From: Luteibacter sp. OK325
Lineage (GTDB): Bacteria > Pseudomonadota > Gammaproteobacteria > Xanthomonadales > Rhodanobacteraceae
DNA: 64,000 nucleotides
NCBI RefSeq assembly: GCF_003050935.1
Contig: NZ_QAOX01000002.1
Span: 62,001 to 126,000 of the forward strand
Direction: 5' to 3'
The notes beneath the pieces were generated by a model. The model worked only from the letters and a program-made list of their open reading frames with translations. It had not been told where the DNA came from and ran no database searches. Positions 33,066-43,022 of this stretch are shown piece by piece; the stretch's first letter is position 1, and each line of letters starts with the position of its first letter. The translations under genes were made by a program, and so were the position numbers.

Positions 33066-33143
33066 CGGAAGGAGCTCAGGTGGGCGATAACCGATTCTCG
33101 CGCAACTGGGTACTAAAGGGTGTGTAACGGGGATAATAGGGGC

Positions 33144-33797
33144 ATGACTGCGGATCTCTTCGCCGATTCTCCCTCCACCGAGCGACGCAATGAGCCGCTC
33201 GGCCCGGGCGCCGTGGTTCTGCGTGCGTTTGCCCTGGACGAAGGGGCCGCGCTCGTCGATATCATTCACGCGCTGTCCACGGTCTCGCCGTTCCGGCACC
33301 TGGTCACCCCCGGTGGTCACACCATGAGCGTGGCCATGACCAACTGCGGCAAGGTGGGCTGGGTGAGCGATCGCCGCGGCTACCGCTACGACGCGATCGA
33401 TCCCGAGACCGGCCAGCCGTGGCCACCCATGCCGGCACTGTTCATGCAGCTGGCAGCGGAAGCGGCTGCCGAGGCCGGCTTCGACCGTTTCGTGCCGGAT
33501 GCGTGCCTGGTGAACCGCTATGTCACTGGATCGCGTCTCACCATGCATCAGGACCGGAACGAGCGGCGCGATTCGGAGCCCATCGTGTCCGTGTCGCTGG
33601 GCGTGCCGGCCATGTTCCAGTTTGGCGGCCAGGGCAAGGGCACCAAACCGCTGAATGTCCCGCTCGTCCATGGCGACGTCGTCGTCTGGGGCGGTCCGTC
33701 GCGCATGAATTACCACGGCGTGCTGCCGTTGAAGGCATCGCATCATCCGCTGACGGGGATGGACCGCCTGAACCTCACCTTCCGCACCGCACGCTAG
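33144..33797 (+). CDS. alkB: DNA oxidative demethylase AlkB
   Basis: The 217-residue Fe(II)/2-oxoglutarate dioxygenase repairs 1-methyladenine and 3-methylcytosine by oxidative demethylation. The iron ligands are H135 and D137 (MHQDRNE) and H191 (NYHGVLPL). The 2-oxoglutarate contacts are R208 and R214 in RLNLTFR. Spacing is nearly identical to E. coli AlkB. The ATG at 33144 follows an AGGGGC stretch. The gene is divergent from the CheB-CheR kinase. Confidence 0.95.
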   Translation: MTADLFADSPSTERRNEPLGPGAVVLRAFALDEGAALVDIIHALSTVSPFRHLVTPGGHTMSVAMTNCGKVGWVSDRRGYRYDAIDPETGQPWPPMPALFMQLAAEAAAEAGFDRFVPDACLVNRYVTGSRLTMHQDRNERRDSEPIVSVSLGVPAMFQFGGQGKGTKPLNVPLVHGDVVVWGGPSRMNYHGVLPLKASHHPLTGMDRLNLTFRTAR

Positions 33798-33981
33798 CGC
33801 CTCCGGGAGAGCGTAGACTGGACCGGCGGCCCCCAGGGCCCACGCCGCGCTGATCCATGAAACGAATCCCACCACCCCCAAGGGGCAGGATATAGAGCTG
33901 TTCAGGCGCGCAAGTCTTCATGACGCTCCGGGTCCAGAGCGTGAGCCCGCACTGCGGGCGGAACTGTTCAACGCCGACCAG

Positions 33982-36900
33982 ATGGAAGCCCACGGGCTGG
34001 TGCTCGCGAAACGCCACGAAGTGGCGAAGCAGCGCTCCGCGGAATGGCTGTTGCCCAGGCTGGCCGATAACGAACGGGTCATCCTCGATGTCTGCCGCGC
34101 GCTGATGGCGGCCGGGCGGCGAGGCGCGGGCACCACGCCCGCCGGTGAATGGTTGCTCGACAACCTCTACCTGATCGAAGAACACATCCGCATCGCCAAC
34201 AAAGACTTCCCCAAGGGCTACAGCCGCGAGCTGGTGCAACTGGAGGATGGTCCGTCACGGGGCTTGCCGCGCGTCTACGACATCGCGCTCGAAGTGATTT
34301 CGCACGGCGACGGCCGCATCGATGCAGCGGGGCTGGCGCGTTTCCTCCAGGCGTATCAGTCCGTCGTGCCACTGAAGCTGGGTGAGCTGTGGGCCATCCC
34401 GATCATGCTGCGCCTCGCGCTGATCGAGAACCTAAGGCGCATCGCCGCGCGCGTGATGCTCGACAAGGCCAGGCGCCGTCGCGCCACACGTTGGGCCGAC
34501 GCCATGACGCGCATGGCGTCGGAAGATCCGAAGAACGTCGTGCTGGTCGTCGCCGACATGGCGCGCTCCTCGCCGGTGATGAGTGCACCTTTCGTCGCCG
34601 AACTCGTTCGCCGTCTGCAAGGGCAGGGGCCTGCGCTGGCCATGCCACTGGGGTGGATCGAGCAGCGCCTGGCCGAATCCGGCCGCAGCATCGACTATCT
34701 GGTACAGATGGAGTCGCAGCAGCAGGCCGCGCACCAGGTATCCGTCGGCAACAGCATCGGCAGCCTTCGCGCGCTGGTGACGGTCGACTGGCGCGACTTC
34801 GTCGAGCACGCCAGCCTGGTCGAGGCCTGCCTGCGCGAGGACCCCGCGGGTATTTATGCGGCGATGGATTTCGCCAGTCGCGACCGCTACCGGCACGCCG
34901 TGGAACGCCTGGCTCGTGCGGGTCGTATCGGTGAAGTGGCCACGGCGCGCGCCGCCCTCGCAGCGAGCTGCCCCGAGCCGGGTGAGCCACGCGATGGCAC
35001 GGTCACGCACGTTGGCTATCACCTGGTCGGTGCGGGGCTTCCTGCACTCGAGCGTCGCCTGGGCACCCGGCAGTCCTTCGCTTCGCGGTGCCGGCGTGTT
35101 TTCGATCGGGCGCCGTTCGCTTTCTCGCTGACGGCGTTCTTCCTGTTACTGGCAGGCCTCACCACCGGCCTCGTCGAAAGCGCTTCCTTGCCACCCGGCT
35201 CGGGCTGGATCGCAGCCGCATTGGCCCTGGGCGCACTGATCGTCGCCAGCCAGCTCACCCTGAGCCTGCTCAACCTGGCGGCCGTGCTCGTCACTAAGCC
35301 CGATCAGCTGCCACGTATGGACTACTCAGAGGGCATTCCCGCCCGGGCGCGCAGCATGGTGGCCGTGCCGACCTTGCTCGGCAGCCCCGACGATGTCGAC
35401 GAGGTAGCCGACGCGCTCGAAGTGCGCTTTCTCGCCAATCGTGACGAGGTCCTGCACTTCGCCTTGCTGACCGACTTCATGGATGCGGATGCCGCCTCGA
35501 TGCCCGGCGATGCCGCCATCCTCGAGCGTGCCAGGCAGCGCGTCGACGCGCTCAACGCGAAATATCCCTCGCAAGCTATCGATCGCTTCTACCTCTTCCA
35601 TCGTCCACGCGAATGGAGCGAGACGGAACAGCGCTGGATCGGTGCCGATCGAAAGCGCGGCAAGCTCGCGGCGATGAATGGCCTGCTCCGTGGCGAGGGC
35701 CGGGAGCGCTTTGCGCTGATCGTCGGGCGGATAGAGAGCCTTCCTCCGGTGCGTTACGTCATCACGCTCGACACCGATACGCAGCTTCCACGCGACACCG
35801 CGCACCTGCTGATCGCGGCCATGGACCATCCGTTGAACCGCCCGGTGTTCGACGAAGCCCGCGGCGTCGTGGTAGCCGGTTACGGCATCATGCAGCCGCG
35901 TGTCGGCATCGGTCTTCCCGCGCAGGCGAGGTCGGCTTATGCGCGTCTCTATGGCGCCGATGCCGGTATCGATCCGTATACCCGTGCGGTCTCCGATGTC
36001 TACCAGGACCTCTTCCACGAGGGCTCGTTCATCGGCAAGGGCATCTACGACGTGGATGCCTTCGAGCATGCACTGGCGGGACGCCTTCGCGATGAGCGCG
36101 TGCTCAGCCACGACCTGATCGAAGGCTGCTTCGCGCGCACGGCCCTGCTCAGCGACGTGCTGGTGTTCGAGGAGAATCCGGAACGTTATGTCGACGACAG
36201 CCTTCGTCGCCATCGCTGGATGCGTGGGGACTGGCAGTTGCTGCCATGGCTCATGCCCACGGTACCCACGCGTGGCGGATGGCGGCGTAACGACCTAAGC
36301 CACCTGTCGCGCTGGAAGATCTTCGACAATCTGCGTCGCAGCGCGGGCGCTCCTGCGGCCCTGGCCCTGCTCGTGGCAGGCTGGTTGTGGATCGCCCCGG
36401 TACTGAGCTGGACACTGGGCGTGCTGTCGATGGCCTTCGTGCCGGTGCTGCTGCAGGCCTTGATGGAAGCCTCGCGCAAGCCTCGCGATATCGGCTGGCG
36501 ACAGCACGCGCGCGCTTCGCTGGTCGCCACCGGCCAGCATGGCCTGCGCCTGGTCTTCTCGATGGCCTGGTTGCCCCACGAGGCCCGGGTAAGCCTCGAT
36601 GCCATCGTCCGCTCGTTGTGGCGCATCGTGATCAGCCACCGGCATCTGCTGCAGTGGCGTTCGTCCAGCGAGGTGGAACGCAGCGGCAGGGGCACGCATA
36701 ACGTGCCCTGGCGTTCCCTGTGGGCCGGCCCCGCCGTGGCGGTCGTTCTCGCCGTCCTGCTCACGGTCGACCGCCCCATGGTGCTCGCCATCGCCGCGCC
36801 GGTGCTCATGCTGTGGTTTCTCTCGCCCGTGTTCGCCTGGTGGGTGAGCCGTCCCGATGTCAGCCATGTTTACGCCCCAAGCAACGCGGATCGGACCTTC

Positions 36901-39900
36901 CTTCGCCTGCTTGCCCGGCGAACCTGGGCATTCTTCGAGGCCCACGTCGGTGACGACGACCATTGGCTGGCGCCGGACAACGTGCAGATGACGCCCGAGA
37001 CCAGGGTGGCCCGGCGCACGTCGCCCACCAACATGGGCCTGGGCCTGCTGGCGAGTCTGGCCGCGTACGATTTCGGCTTCCTCGGCCTCGGCGGTGTCAT
37101 CAGCCGCACGACCGCCACGCTCGCGACCATGCATGCGCTCGAGCGTTACCGTGGCCATTTCTACAACTGGTACGACACCGAAACACTCACGCCGTTGCGT
37201 CCGCTCTACGTATCCAGCGTGGACAGCGGCAATCTTGCCGGGCATCTGCTGACCCTTCAGCGAGGGCTGATGGCGTTACCGCATGAACCGGTTTTTCGTG
37301 CCGCGTCGATCGAAGGCCTGCGCGACACGCTCGGCGTGCTTGGTCAACACGTGGACGATGCCGACCGGCCGGACCTGCTGGCGTGGTCGGACGAACTGCT
37401 CACCGCGGTGGCTTCGCCGCCCCGATCGATGGACGCGGTGTTCGCGTTCGCGGGCACCCAGGCCGATCGCTTGCGCATGGTGATGCCTGCACTTGCGCGC
37501 GAACCATCTGACGAAGCGGCCTTCTGGCTTTCCCGTCTAAGCGCGCAATGCGACGAGCTGATCGCCGAGGCGGAGCAGTGGCGAGGTGGAAGCCACGTCG
37601 AAGGCATTCCGACCTTGCTGCAGATGGGCAGCGAGGGGACAACCGACGCCGCCCAACGCGCCGCCGCGCAGGCGCGCATCGAGGCACTGGGCAATATCGC
37701 CGCACTGGCAGGTGAGCTGGCCATCATGGACCACGCTTTCCTGTACGACGACAACCGGCACCTGATGTCCATCGGCTATGACATCGACCGGCGCGTGCTC
37801 GATGCGTCGTTCTACGATCTGTTGGCCTCCGAGGCGCGGCTGACCACCTTCGTCGCTATTGCGCAGGGCCAGATTCCGCAGGAAAGCTGGTTCTCGCTCG
37901 GTCGCCTGCTCACGACCACGGGTGGCTCGCCTGTGCTGCTTTCGTGGACGGGCTCGATGTTCGAGTACCTGATGCCGATGCTGGTCATGCCGACCTACGA
38001 GGGCAGCCTGCTCGACCAGACCTGCCGGGCGGCCGTCGCCAGGCAGATCGAATACGGCAAGCAGCGCGGCCTGCCATGGGGCGTGTCGGAGTCCGGTTAC
38101 AACGCCGTCGACGCGCAGCTGACCTATCAATACCGTGCCTTCGGCGTACCCGGGCTGGGTCTCAAACGCGGCCTTGGCGACGATCTCGTCGTCGCGCCGT
38201 ATGCCACCGTGCTCGCGCTGATGGTCGCCCCCGCGGCAGCCACCAGCAACCTGCGACGGCTCGCCGACGCTGGCCTGGCAGGTCGTTTCGGTCTGTACGA
38301 AGCGGTCGATTACACGCCGTCCCGCCTGCCACCGGGGCAGGACGCCGTCGTAGTGCGTTCGTTCATGGCCCATCACCAGGGCATGTCCCTGCTGGCCATC
38401 GACCATTTGCTGCTCGGCCAACCGATGCAGCGCCGTTTCGAATCGGACCCGCACATCATGGCCACCACGCTGCTGCTTCAGGAGCGTGTGCCACGAAGCG
38501 CGACGGAGTACCTGCATACCGCCGGGCTGGGTGACGACGCCACGGCGCCGTCGACGCCCGAGGCGCGCCTTCGCCTGTTTACCGATCCGGATCGCCCGCG
38601 TCCGGCCGTACAGCTGCTTTCCAATGGGCGCTATCACGTCATGGTGAGCAGTGCCGGCGGCGGCTACAGTCGTCGCGATGCCATGGCAGTCACCCGCTGG
38701 CGCGAAGACATCACCCGCGATAACCACGGCATGTTCTGCTACTTGCGGGATCCCGAGTCGGGCGACGTCTGGACCACGGCCTACCAACCGGTAGCGCGAC
38801 GTACGGATCTGTTCGAGGCTATCTTCTCGGAGTCGCGGGCGGAGTTCCGCGTGCGCCAGCGCGGTTTCGAGACGCACACCGAGATCGTGGTCTCGCCCGA
38901 AGACGATATCGAACTGCGCCGCACGCGCGTCACCAATCGTGGACGCACGCGCCGCACCATCGAGCTGACCAGCTACGCCGAAGTAGTGTTGACCGACCCT
39001 AACGGCGACATGGCGCATCCGGCCTTCAGCAAGCTGTTCGTCACCACGGAGATCGTGGCGTCGATGCAGGCACTTTTGTGCGCACGCCGTCCGCGCTCAG
39101 CCGACGAGCAGCCACCATGGATGTGTCATCTGGTGGCCGTCCACGACGTGGACGTGGATGCGATTTCCTACGAGACCGATCGCGCCACGTTCATCGGGCG
39201 CGGACGCAGCACCGCACAACCGGCGGCGCTCGATGTCGGCATGGATCGCCTGAGCGACACGGCGGGCGCCGTCCTCGATCCCATCGTGGCGATCCGGGTC
39301 CGCATTACGCTGGATCCCGAACAGACCGCGACGCTCGACTTCGTGACCGGCGTGGCGGACACACGCGACGGTTGCATGCGCCTGATCGAGAAGTATCGCG
39401 ATCGACACCTGTCCGACCGCGTGTTCGACCTCGCGTGGACGCACAGCCAGGTCTCCCTGCGCCAGGCGAACAACACGCTGGCCGATGCACAGCTTTACGA
39501 ACACATGGCGACCTCGGTCGTCTATCCGAACCTCGCCCTGCGCGCCGAGCCGGCGCTCATCGCCGCGAATGCGCGCGGGCAATCGGGGCTATGGGGGCAG
39601 GCGGTCTCAGGCGACCTGCCGATCGTGCTGCTGCGGATCGGCGATATCGCCCGGCTCGATGTCGCGCGCGACCTCATCCACGCGGCCGCTTACTGGCGGC
39701 TGCGCGGCCTGGCCGTGGACCTGGTCATCTGGAACGAAGACAGCACCGGTTATCGGCAGACACTGCACGACGCCCTGACCGGCCTGCTTGCCTCGGGGAC
39801 GGAATCGACCCTGCTCGACCGGCCGGGCGGTGTGTTCATTCGCGCCGCGCAGCCACTCTCGTATGAAGACCGGTTGGTGATGGAAGCCAGCGCGCGCATC

Positions 39901-42414
39901 GTGGTGGTCGACAGCCTTGGCTCGCTGGCCGAACAGATGGAACGTCATCGCCTGGACTCGCGTCCGGCCGCCGCGGAGCCCGCTTCGTGGCCACGCCTGC
40001 CACGTCCCGAACTGGCTGCGGCGAAACCGCCCACGGGCGCTTTCTCCGCGGATGGCAGCGAGTACGTCATCGTGCTGGAGCAGGGCGCCGAAACGCCGGC
40101 GCCGTGGTGCAATGTGCTCGCCAACCCTTCTTTCGGAAGCGTGGTATCCGAGAGCGGCGGCGCGTATACGTGGGCCGAAAACGCGCATGGCTGCCGGATC
40201 ACGCCGTGGCATAACGACCCGGTCGAGGATGCGAGCGGCGAAGCCGTTTACCTGCGCGACGAATCTAACGGCCGCGTCTGGTCGCCGACGCCATTGCCGG
40301 TGCGCGGCAAGGGCAGCTATACGACGCGCCACGGCTTCGGCTACAGCACTTTCGAGCATGACGAGGAAGGGCTTCACTCGCGCCTGGAAACCTTCGTCGC
40401 GCTGGATGCGCCGGTGAAGTTCCAGGTGGTCACGGTGACCAACAAGGGCCCCGAGGCGCGTCGCCTTTCGGTCACCGCATACGTGGAATGGCTGCTCGGC
40501 GATGTCCGCGAGAAGAGTTCGATGCACGTCGTCACCGAGGTCGATCCGATCACGGGCGCGCTTTTCGCACGCAACGCCTACAACAGCGACTTCCCCGGTC
40601 GCGTCGCCTTCTTCGACATGGGCGACCGCGAACGCTCCGTGGGTGGCGACCGGACCGAGTTCCTCGGCCGCAACGGACGGATGGATTCGCCGTTGGCGAT
40701 GCGTCGCCAGGGCTGGAGCAACCGCATCGGCGCCGGGCTGGATCCCTGCGGCGTCCTGCGCGTCGTCTTCCTTCTCGAGCCCGGCGAATCGCGTGAGGTC
40801 GTGGTCCGGCTGGGCATGGGGGGCAATGAGGCCGAGGCCCGCAGCCTCGTGCAGCGCTTCCGTCAGGACGGCTCCGCCGCCAGGGTGCTGTCTGCCGTGC
40901 GCGCGCACTGGCGTGGCCTGCTCGGTGTGGTCCAGGCCAGGACCCCCGAGCCCGCGATGGACACCATGGCGAATGGCTGGCTGCTCTACCAGACCATCGC
41001 CAGCCGTCTTTTCGCGCGCAGTGGCTATTACCAGTCTGGCGGCGCCATCGGTTTCCGCGACCAGTTGCAGGATTCCATGGCCACCCAGCACGCTGCGCCT
41101 GCCATGGCCCGCGCCCAGCTGCTGCTCTGTGCGGCGCACCAGTTCGTCGAAGGCGACGTGCTGCACTGGTGGCATCCTCCGATCGAACGCGGGGTGCGTA
41201 CGGCCTGCTCGGACGATTACCTCTGGCTGCCCCTCGCCACCAGCCGCTACGTGCATGCGAGCATGGACGCCGCAGTGCTGGATGAATCGATCGAATATCT
41301 CGAAGGTCGCCCGCTGCGTCCCGGTGAAGAGTCCTATTACGACCTGCCACGCCCGTCGGGTGTTCGCGCAAGCCTTTACGAACACTGTGTGCGTGCCATC
41401 GAGCACTCCATGCCACGCGGGCGCTACGGCCTGCCGCTGATGGGTAGCGGCGACTGGAACGACGGCATGAACAAGGTCGGCGAGGGCGGCAAGGGCGAGA
41501 GCGTCTGGCTAGGCTTCTTCCTGGTCCACGTGCTGCGCGAGTTCTCGGTGACGGCACGTTCGCGCGGCGATACGATTTTCGCGGACCGCTGCATGGCGGA
41601 GGTGGCGACGCTGTCCACCGCTCTGGAGGCGCATGCCTGGGATGGCGAGTGGTACCGGCGCGCCTGGTTCGACGACGGTACGCCACTGGGCTCGGCCAGC
41701 AACGACGAATGTCGCATCGATGCGATCGCGCAGAGTTGGTCGGTCCTCTCGGACGTCGCCGGCGACGAACGCCGCACGCAGGCCATGGCGTCGTTGGGCA
41801 GTCATCTCGTGCAGGACGACGTCGGGCTGATTCGCCTGCTCGACCCGCCGTTCGATCGTTCGGCCATGGACCCGGGCTATATCAAGGGGTACGTGCCTGG
41901 CGTGCGCGAGAACGGTGGGCAATACACGCATGCGGCCGTATGGGCCGCGATGGCCTTTGCGCACATGGGCAACCACGACCGCGCCTGGGAACTGGCGCGC
42001 ATGATCAACCCCGCCAGCCATACCGGCGACGCCGATGCCGTCCAGCGTTACAAGATCGAGCCTTACGTGCTTGCGGCTGACGTTTATTCGGTGGCGCCCC
42101 ATGTGGGCCGCGGCGGCTGGAGCTGGTACACGGGCTCCGCGGGCTGGATGTACCGCCTCCTGATCGAATCGCTGCTGGGGCTGAGCCTTCAGGAGGGGCG
42201 GTTGCGCATTCGCCCCTGCGTGCCGGGCTCATGGGCGGGTTACAGCCTGCGTTACGTGTTCGGAGCTTCCACGTACTCCATCGATCTGCGCCCGGCGCGT
42301 GAAGGTGAATCGACGGGCATCCTGCTCGATGGTGCTTCCATCGAGGGCGATACCCTGTCGCTTCAGGACGACGGGCGTGAACACAAGGTGCACGTGGTGT
42401 ACCCGCGAGGCTAA
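33982..42414 (+). CDS. ndvB: Cyclic beta-1,2-glucan synthase (NdvB/Cgs type, GT84-GH94)
   Basis: The 2810-residue inner-membrane enzyme starts, elongates, phosphorolyses and cyclises beta-1,2-glucan for the periplasm. The glycosyltransferase part (GT84) has a DTDTQLPRD motif near residue 597 and is followed by membrane segments, including WLWIAPVLSWTLGVLSMAF and MVLAIAAPVLMLWFLSPVFA. The central glucoamylase-like region has FMAHHQGMSLL, and the C-terminal GH94 phosphorylase half contains GSGDWNDGMNK near 2490. The ATG at 33982 is the first in frame, but coding-like sequence continues upstream (ELFRRASLHDAPGPEREPAL) without a usable start codon. A frameshift near 33870-33895 from an ATG at 33857 could explain this. 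Cyclic glucans help in osmotic adaptation and host interaction. Confidence 0.92.
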   Translation: MEAHGLVLAKRHEVAKQRSAEWLLPRLADNERVILDVCRALMAAGRRGAGTTPAGEWLLDNLYLIEEHIRIANKDFPKGYSRELVQLEDGPSRGLPRVYDIALEVISHGDGRIDAAGLARFLQAYQSVVPLKLGELWAIPIMLRLALIENLRRIAARVMLDKARRRRATRWADAMTRMASEDPKNVVLVVADMARSSPVMSAPFVAELVRRLQGQGPALAMPLGWIEQRLAESGRSIDYLVQMESQQQAAHQVSVGNSIGSLRALVTVDWRDFVEHASLVEACLREDPAGIYAAMDFASRDRYRHAVERLARAGRIGEVATARAALAASCPEPGEPRDGTVTHVGYHLVGAGLPALERRLGTRQSFASRCRRVFDRAPFAFSLTAFFLLLAGLTTGLVESASLPPGSGWIAAALALGALIVASQLTLSLLNLAAVLVTKPDQLPRMDYSEGIPARARSMVAVPTLLGSPDDVDEVADALEVRFLANRDEVLHFALLTDFMDADAASMPGDAAILERARQRVDALNAKYPSQAIDRFYLFHRPREWSETEQRWIGADRKRGKLAAMNGLLRGEGRERFALIVGRIESLPPVRYVITLDTDTQLPRDTAHLLIAAMDHPLNRPVFDEARGVVVAGYGIMQPRVGIGLPAQARSAYARLYGADAGIDPYTRAVSDVYQDLFHEGSFIGKGIYDVDAFEHALAGRLRDERVLSHDLIEGCFARTALLSDVLVFEENPERYVDDSLRRHRWMRGDWQLLPWLMPTVPTRGGWRRNDLSHLSRWKIFDNLRRSAGAPAALALLVAGWLWIAPVLSWTLGVLSMAFVPVLLQALMEASRKPRDIGWRQHARASLVATGQHGLRLVFSMAWLPHEARVSLDAIVRSLWRIVISHRHLLQWRSSSEVERSGRGTHNVPWRSLWAGPAVAVVLAVLLTVDRPMVLAIAAPVLMLWFLSPVFAWWVSRPDVSHVYAPSNADRTFLRLLARRTWAFFEAHVGDDDHWLAPDNVQMTPETRVARRTSPTNMGLGLLASLAAYDFGFLGLGGVISRTTATLATMHALERYRGHFYNWYDTETLTPLRPLYVSSVDSGNLAGHLLTLQRGLMALPHEPVFRAASIEGLRDTLGVLGQHVDDADRPDLLAWSDELLTAVASPPRSMDAVFAFAGTQADRLRMVMPALAREPSDEAAFWLSRLSAQCDELIAEAEQWRGGSHVEGIPTLLQMGSEGTTDAAQRAAAQARIEALGNIAALAGELAIMDHAFLYDDNRHLMSIGYDIDRRVLDASFYDLLASEARLTTFVAIAQGQIPQESWFSLGRLLTTTGGSPVLLSWTGSMFEYLMPMLVMPTYEGSLLDQTCRAAVARQIEYGKQRGLPWGVSESGYNAVDAQLTYQYRAFGVPGLGLKRGLGDDLVVAPYATVLALMVAPAAATSNLRRLADAGLAGRFGLYEAVDYTPSRLPPGQDAVVVRSFMAHHQGMSLLAIDHLLLGQPMQRRFESDPHIMATTLLLQERVPRSATEYLHTAGLGDDATAPSTPEARLRLFTDPDRPRPAVQLLSNGRYHVMVSSAGGGYSRRDAMAVTRWREDITRDNHGMFCYLRDPESGDVWTTAYQPVARRTDLFEAIFSESRAEFRVRQRGFETHTEIVVSPEDDIELRRTRVTNRGRTRRTIELTSYAEVVLTDPNGDMAHPAFSKLFVTTEIVASMQALLCARRPRSADEQPPWMCHLVAVHDVDVDAISYETDRATFIGRGRSTAQPAALDVGMDRLSDTAGAVLDPIVAIRVRITLDPEQTATLDFVTGVADTRDGCMRLIEKYRDRHLSDRVFDLAWTHSQVSLRQANNTLADAQLYEHMATSVVYPNLALRAEPALIAANARGQSGLWGQAVSGDLPIVLLRIGDIARLDVARDLIHAAAYWRLRGLAVDLVIWNEDSTGYRQTLHDALTGLLASGTESTLLDRPGGVFIRAAQPLSYEDRLVMEASARIVVVDSLGSLAEQMERHRLDSRPAAAEPASWPRLPRPELAAAKPPTGAFSADGSEYVIVLEQGAETPAPWCNVLANPSFGSVVSESGGAYTWAENAHGCRITPWHNDPVEDASGEAVYLRDESNGRVWSPTPLPVRGKGSYTTRHGFGYSTFEHDEEGLHSRLETFVALDAPVKFQVVTVTNKGPEARRLSVTAYVEWLLGDVREKSSMHVVTEVDPITGALFARNAYNSDFPGRVAFFDMGDRERSVGGDRTEFLGRNGRMDSPLAMRRQGWSNRIGAGLDPCGVLRVVFLLEPGESREVVVRLGMGGNEAEARSLVQRFRQDGSAARVLSAVRAHWRGLLGVVQARTPEPAMDTMANGWLLYQTIASRLFARSGYYQSGGAIGFRDQLQDSMATQHAAPAMARAQLLLCAAHQFVEGDVLHWWHPPIERGVRTACSDDYLWLPLATSRYVHASMDAAVLDESIEYLEGRPLRPGEESYYDLPRPSGVRASLYEHCVRAIEHSMPRGRYGLPLMGSGDWNDGMNKVGEGGKGESVWLGFFLVHVLREFSVTARSRGDTIFADRCMAEVATLSTALEAHAWDGEWYRRAWFDDGTPLGSASNDECRIDAIAQSWSVLSDVAGDERRTQAMASLGSHLVQDDVGLIRLLDPPFDRSAMDPGYIKGYVPGVRENGGQYTHAAVWAAMAFAHMGNHDRAWELARMINPASHTGDADAVQRYKIEPYVLAADVYSVAPHVGRGGWSWYTGSAGWMYRLLIESLLGLSLQEGRLRIRPCVPGSWAGYSLRYVFGASTYSIDLRPAREGESTGILLDGASIEGDTLSLQDDGREHKVHVVYPRG

Positions 42415-42490
42415 CGGCAAGGTAACGCCGCCGGGCGCAGCCTCGCGCTTGGCGGCGCGCGTCGATGTCGCCCAGCGGGAGTATCGCGCC

Positions 42491-42727
42491 ATGTCCACGA
42501 TTTCAAAGGATCGGCCGTCCTACCTCGAGGCAAGGCGTTGGATGCTCGAGGCTTACGATGTCGCCGCGGCCACGCACCCGGCGGCGTGTGCGATTCGCGA
42601 GATCAACGAGAAGGGCGAGTGCCTGCCGCTTACGGCGAAGCAGCTGAGAGGACGCAAGTCCGTCGCGGCGCCCGATTCGGTGATCAGTGAACCGGAACAC
42701 TTCCCGCCGCGAACGTCGCGGCATTGA
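42491..42727 (+). CDS. Small hypothetical protein
   Basis: The 78-residue protein (MSTISKDRPSYLEARRWMLE...) is soluble, rich in charged residues and of unknown function. A GGGAG site lies at good distance before the ATG. It follows the glucan synthase by 76 bp and overlaps or abuts another small gene, so both may be read from the same transcript. Confidence 0.55.
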   Translation: MSTISKDRPSYLEARRWMLEAYDVAAATHPAACAIREINEKGECLPLTAKQLRGRKSVAAPDSVISEPEHFPPRTSRH

Positions 42728-42750
42728 TGTACCGCCTTTTGGGGTCGACG

Positions 42751-42924
42751 ATGAGCAACCCGTTCCAGAGCATCAACCAGCGAATCATCGACGACCTGCG
42801 CAAGAGTCGTAGCGAAGCTCCGGCGGAGCAGCTGCCCAAGGCGATGCCAGCTAATCGTGACGCCGACGACGAAGCGTCGGAAGAGGCCTATTCCAACGAA
42901 GGCAACCCCGAAGACGACTCCTGA
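42751..42924 (+). CDS. Small acidic hypothetical protein
   Basis: The 57-residue protein begins MSNPFQSINQRIIDDLRKSR and ends in an acidic, disordered-looking tail (DADDEASEEAYSNEGNPEDD). GGGG precedes the ATG at 42751; earlier in-frame starts at 42724-42727 are possible. No family is recognised. Confidence 0.5.
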   Translation: MSNPFQSINQRIIDDLRKSRSEAPAEQLPKAMPANRDADDEASEEAYSNEGNPEDDS

Positions 42925-42941
42925 CCGCCACACCATGCCCC

Positions 42942-43010
42942 CTGTAGGAGCCGCTTCAGCGGCGATAGCCAGGTTGCCGCGCCGCCATCGCCGCTGAAGC
43001 GGCTCCCACA
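42942..43010. repeat. REP-like hairpin pair in inverted orientation
   Basis: A direct and an inverted GCTTCAGC unit face each other between two convergent genes, forming a larger hairpin suited to a bidirectional terminator. Confidence 0.85.
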
Positions 43011-43022
43011 GATGCTGCTGCT

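Noticed and set aside
33066..33881. Upstream extension of the CheB-CheR kinase frame by 272 codons
   Set aside because: The extension runs antisense through alkB, whose catalytic residues are intact. The CheB domain begins soon after the ATG at 33065.
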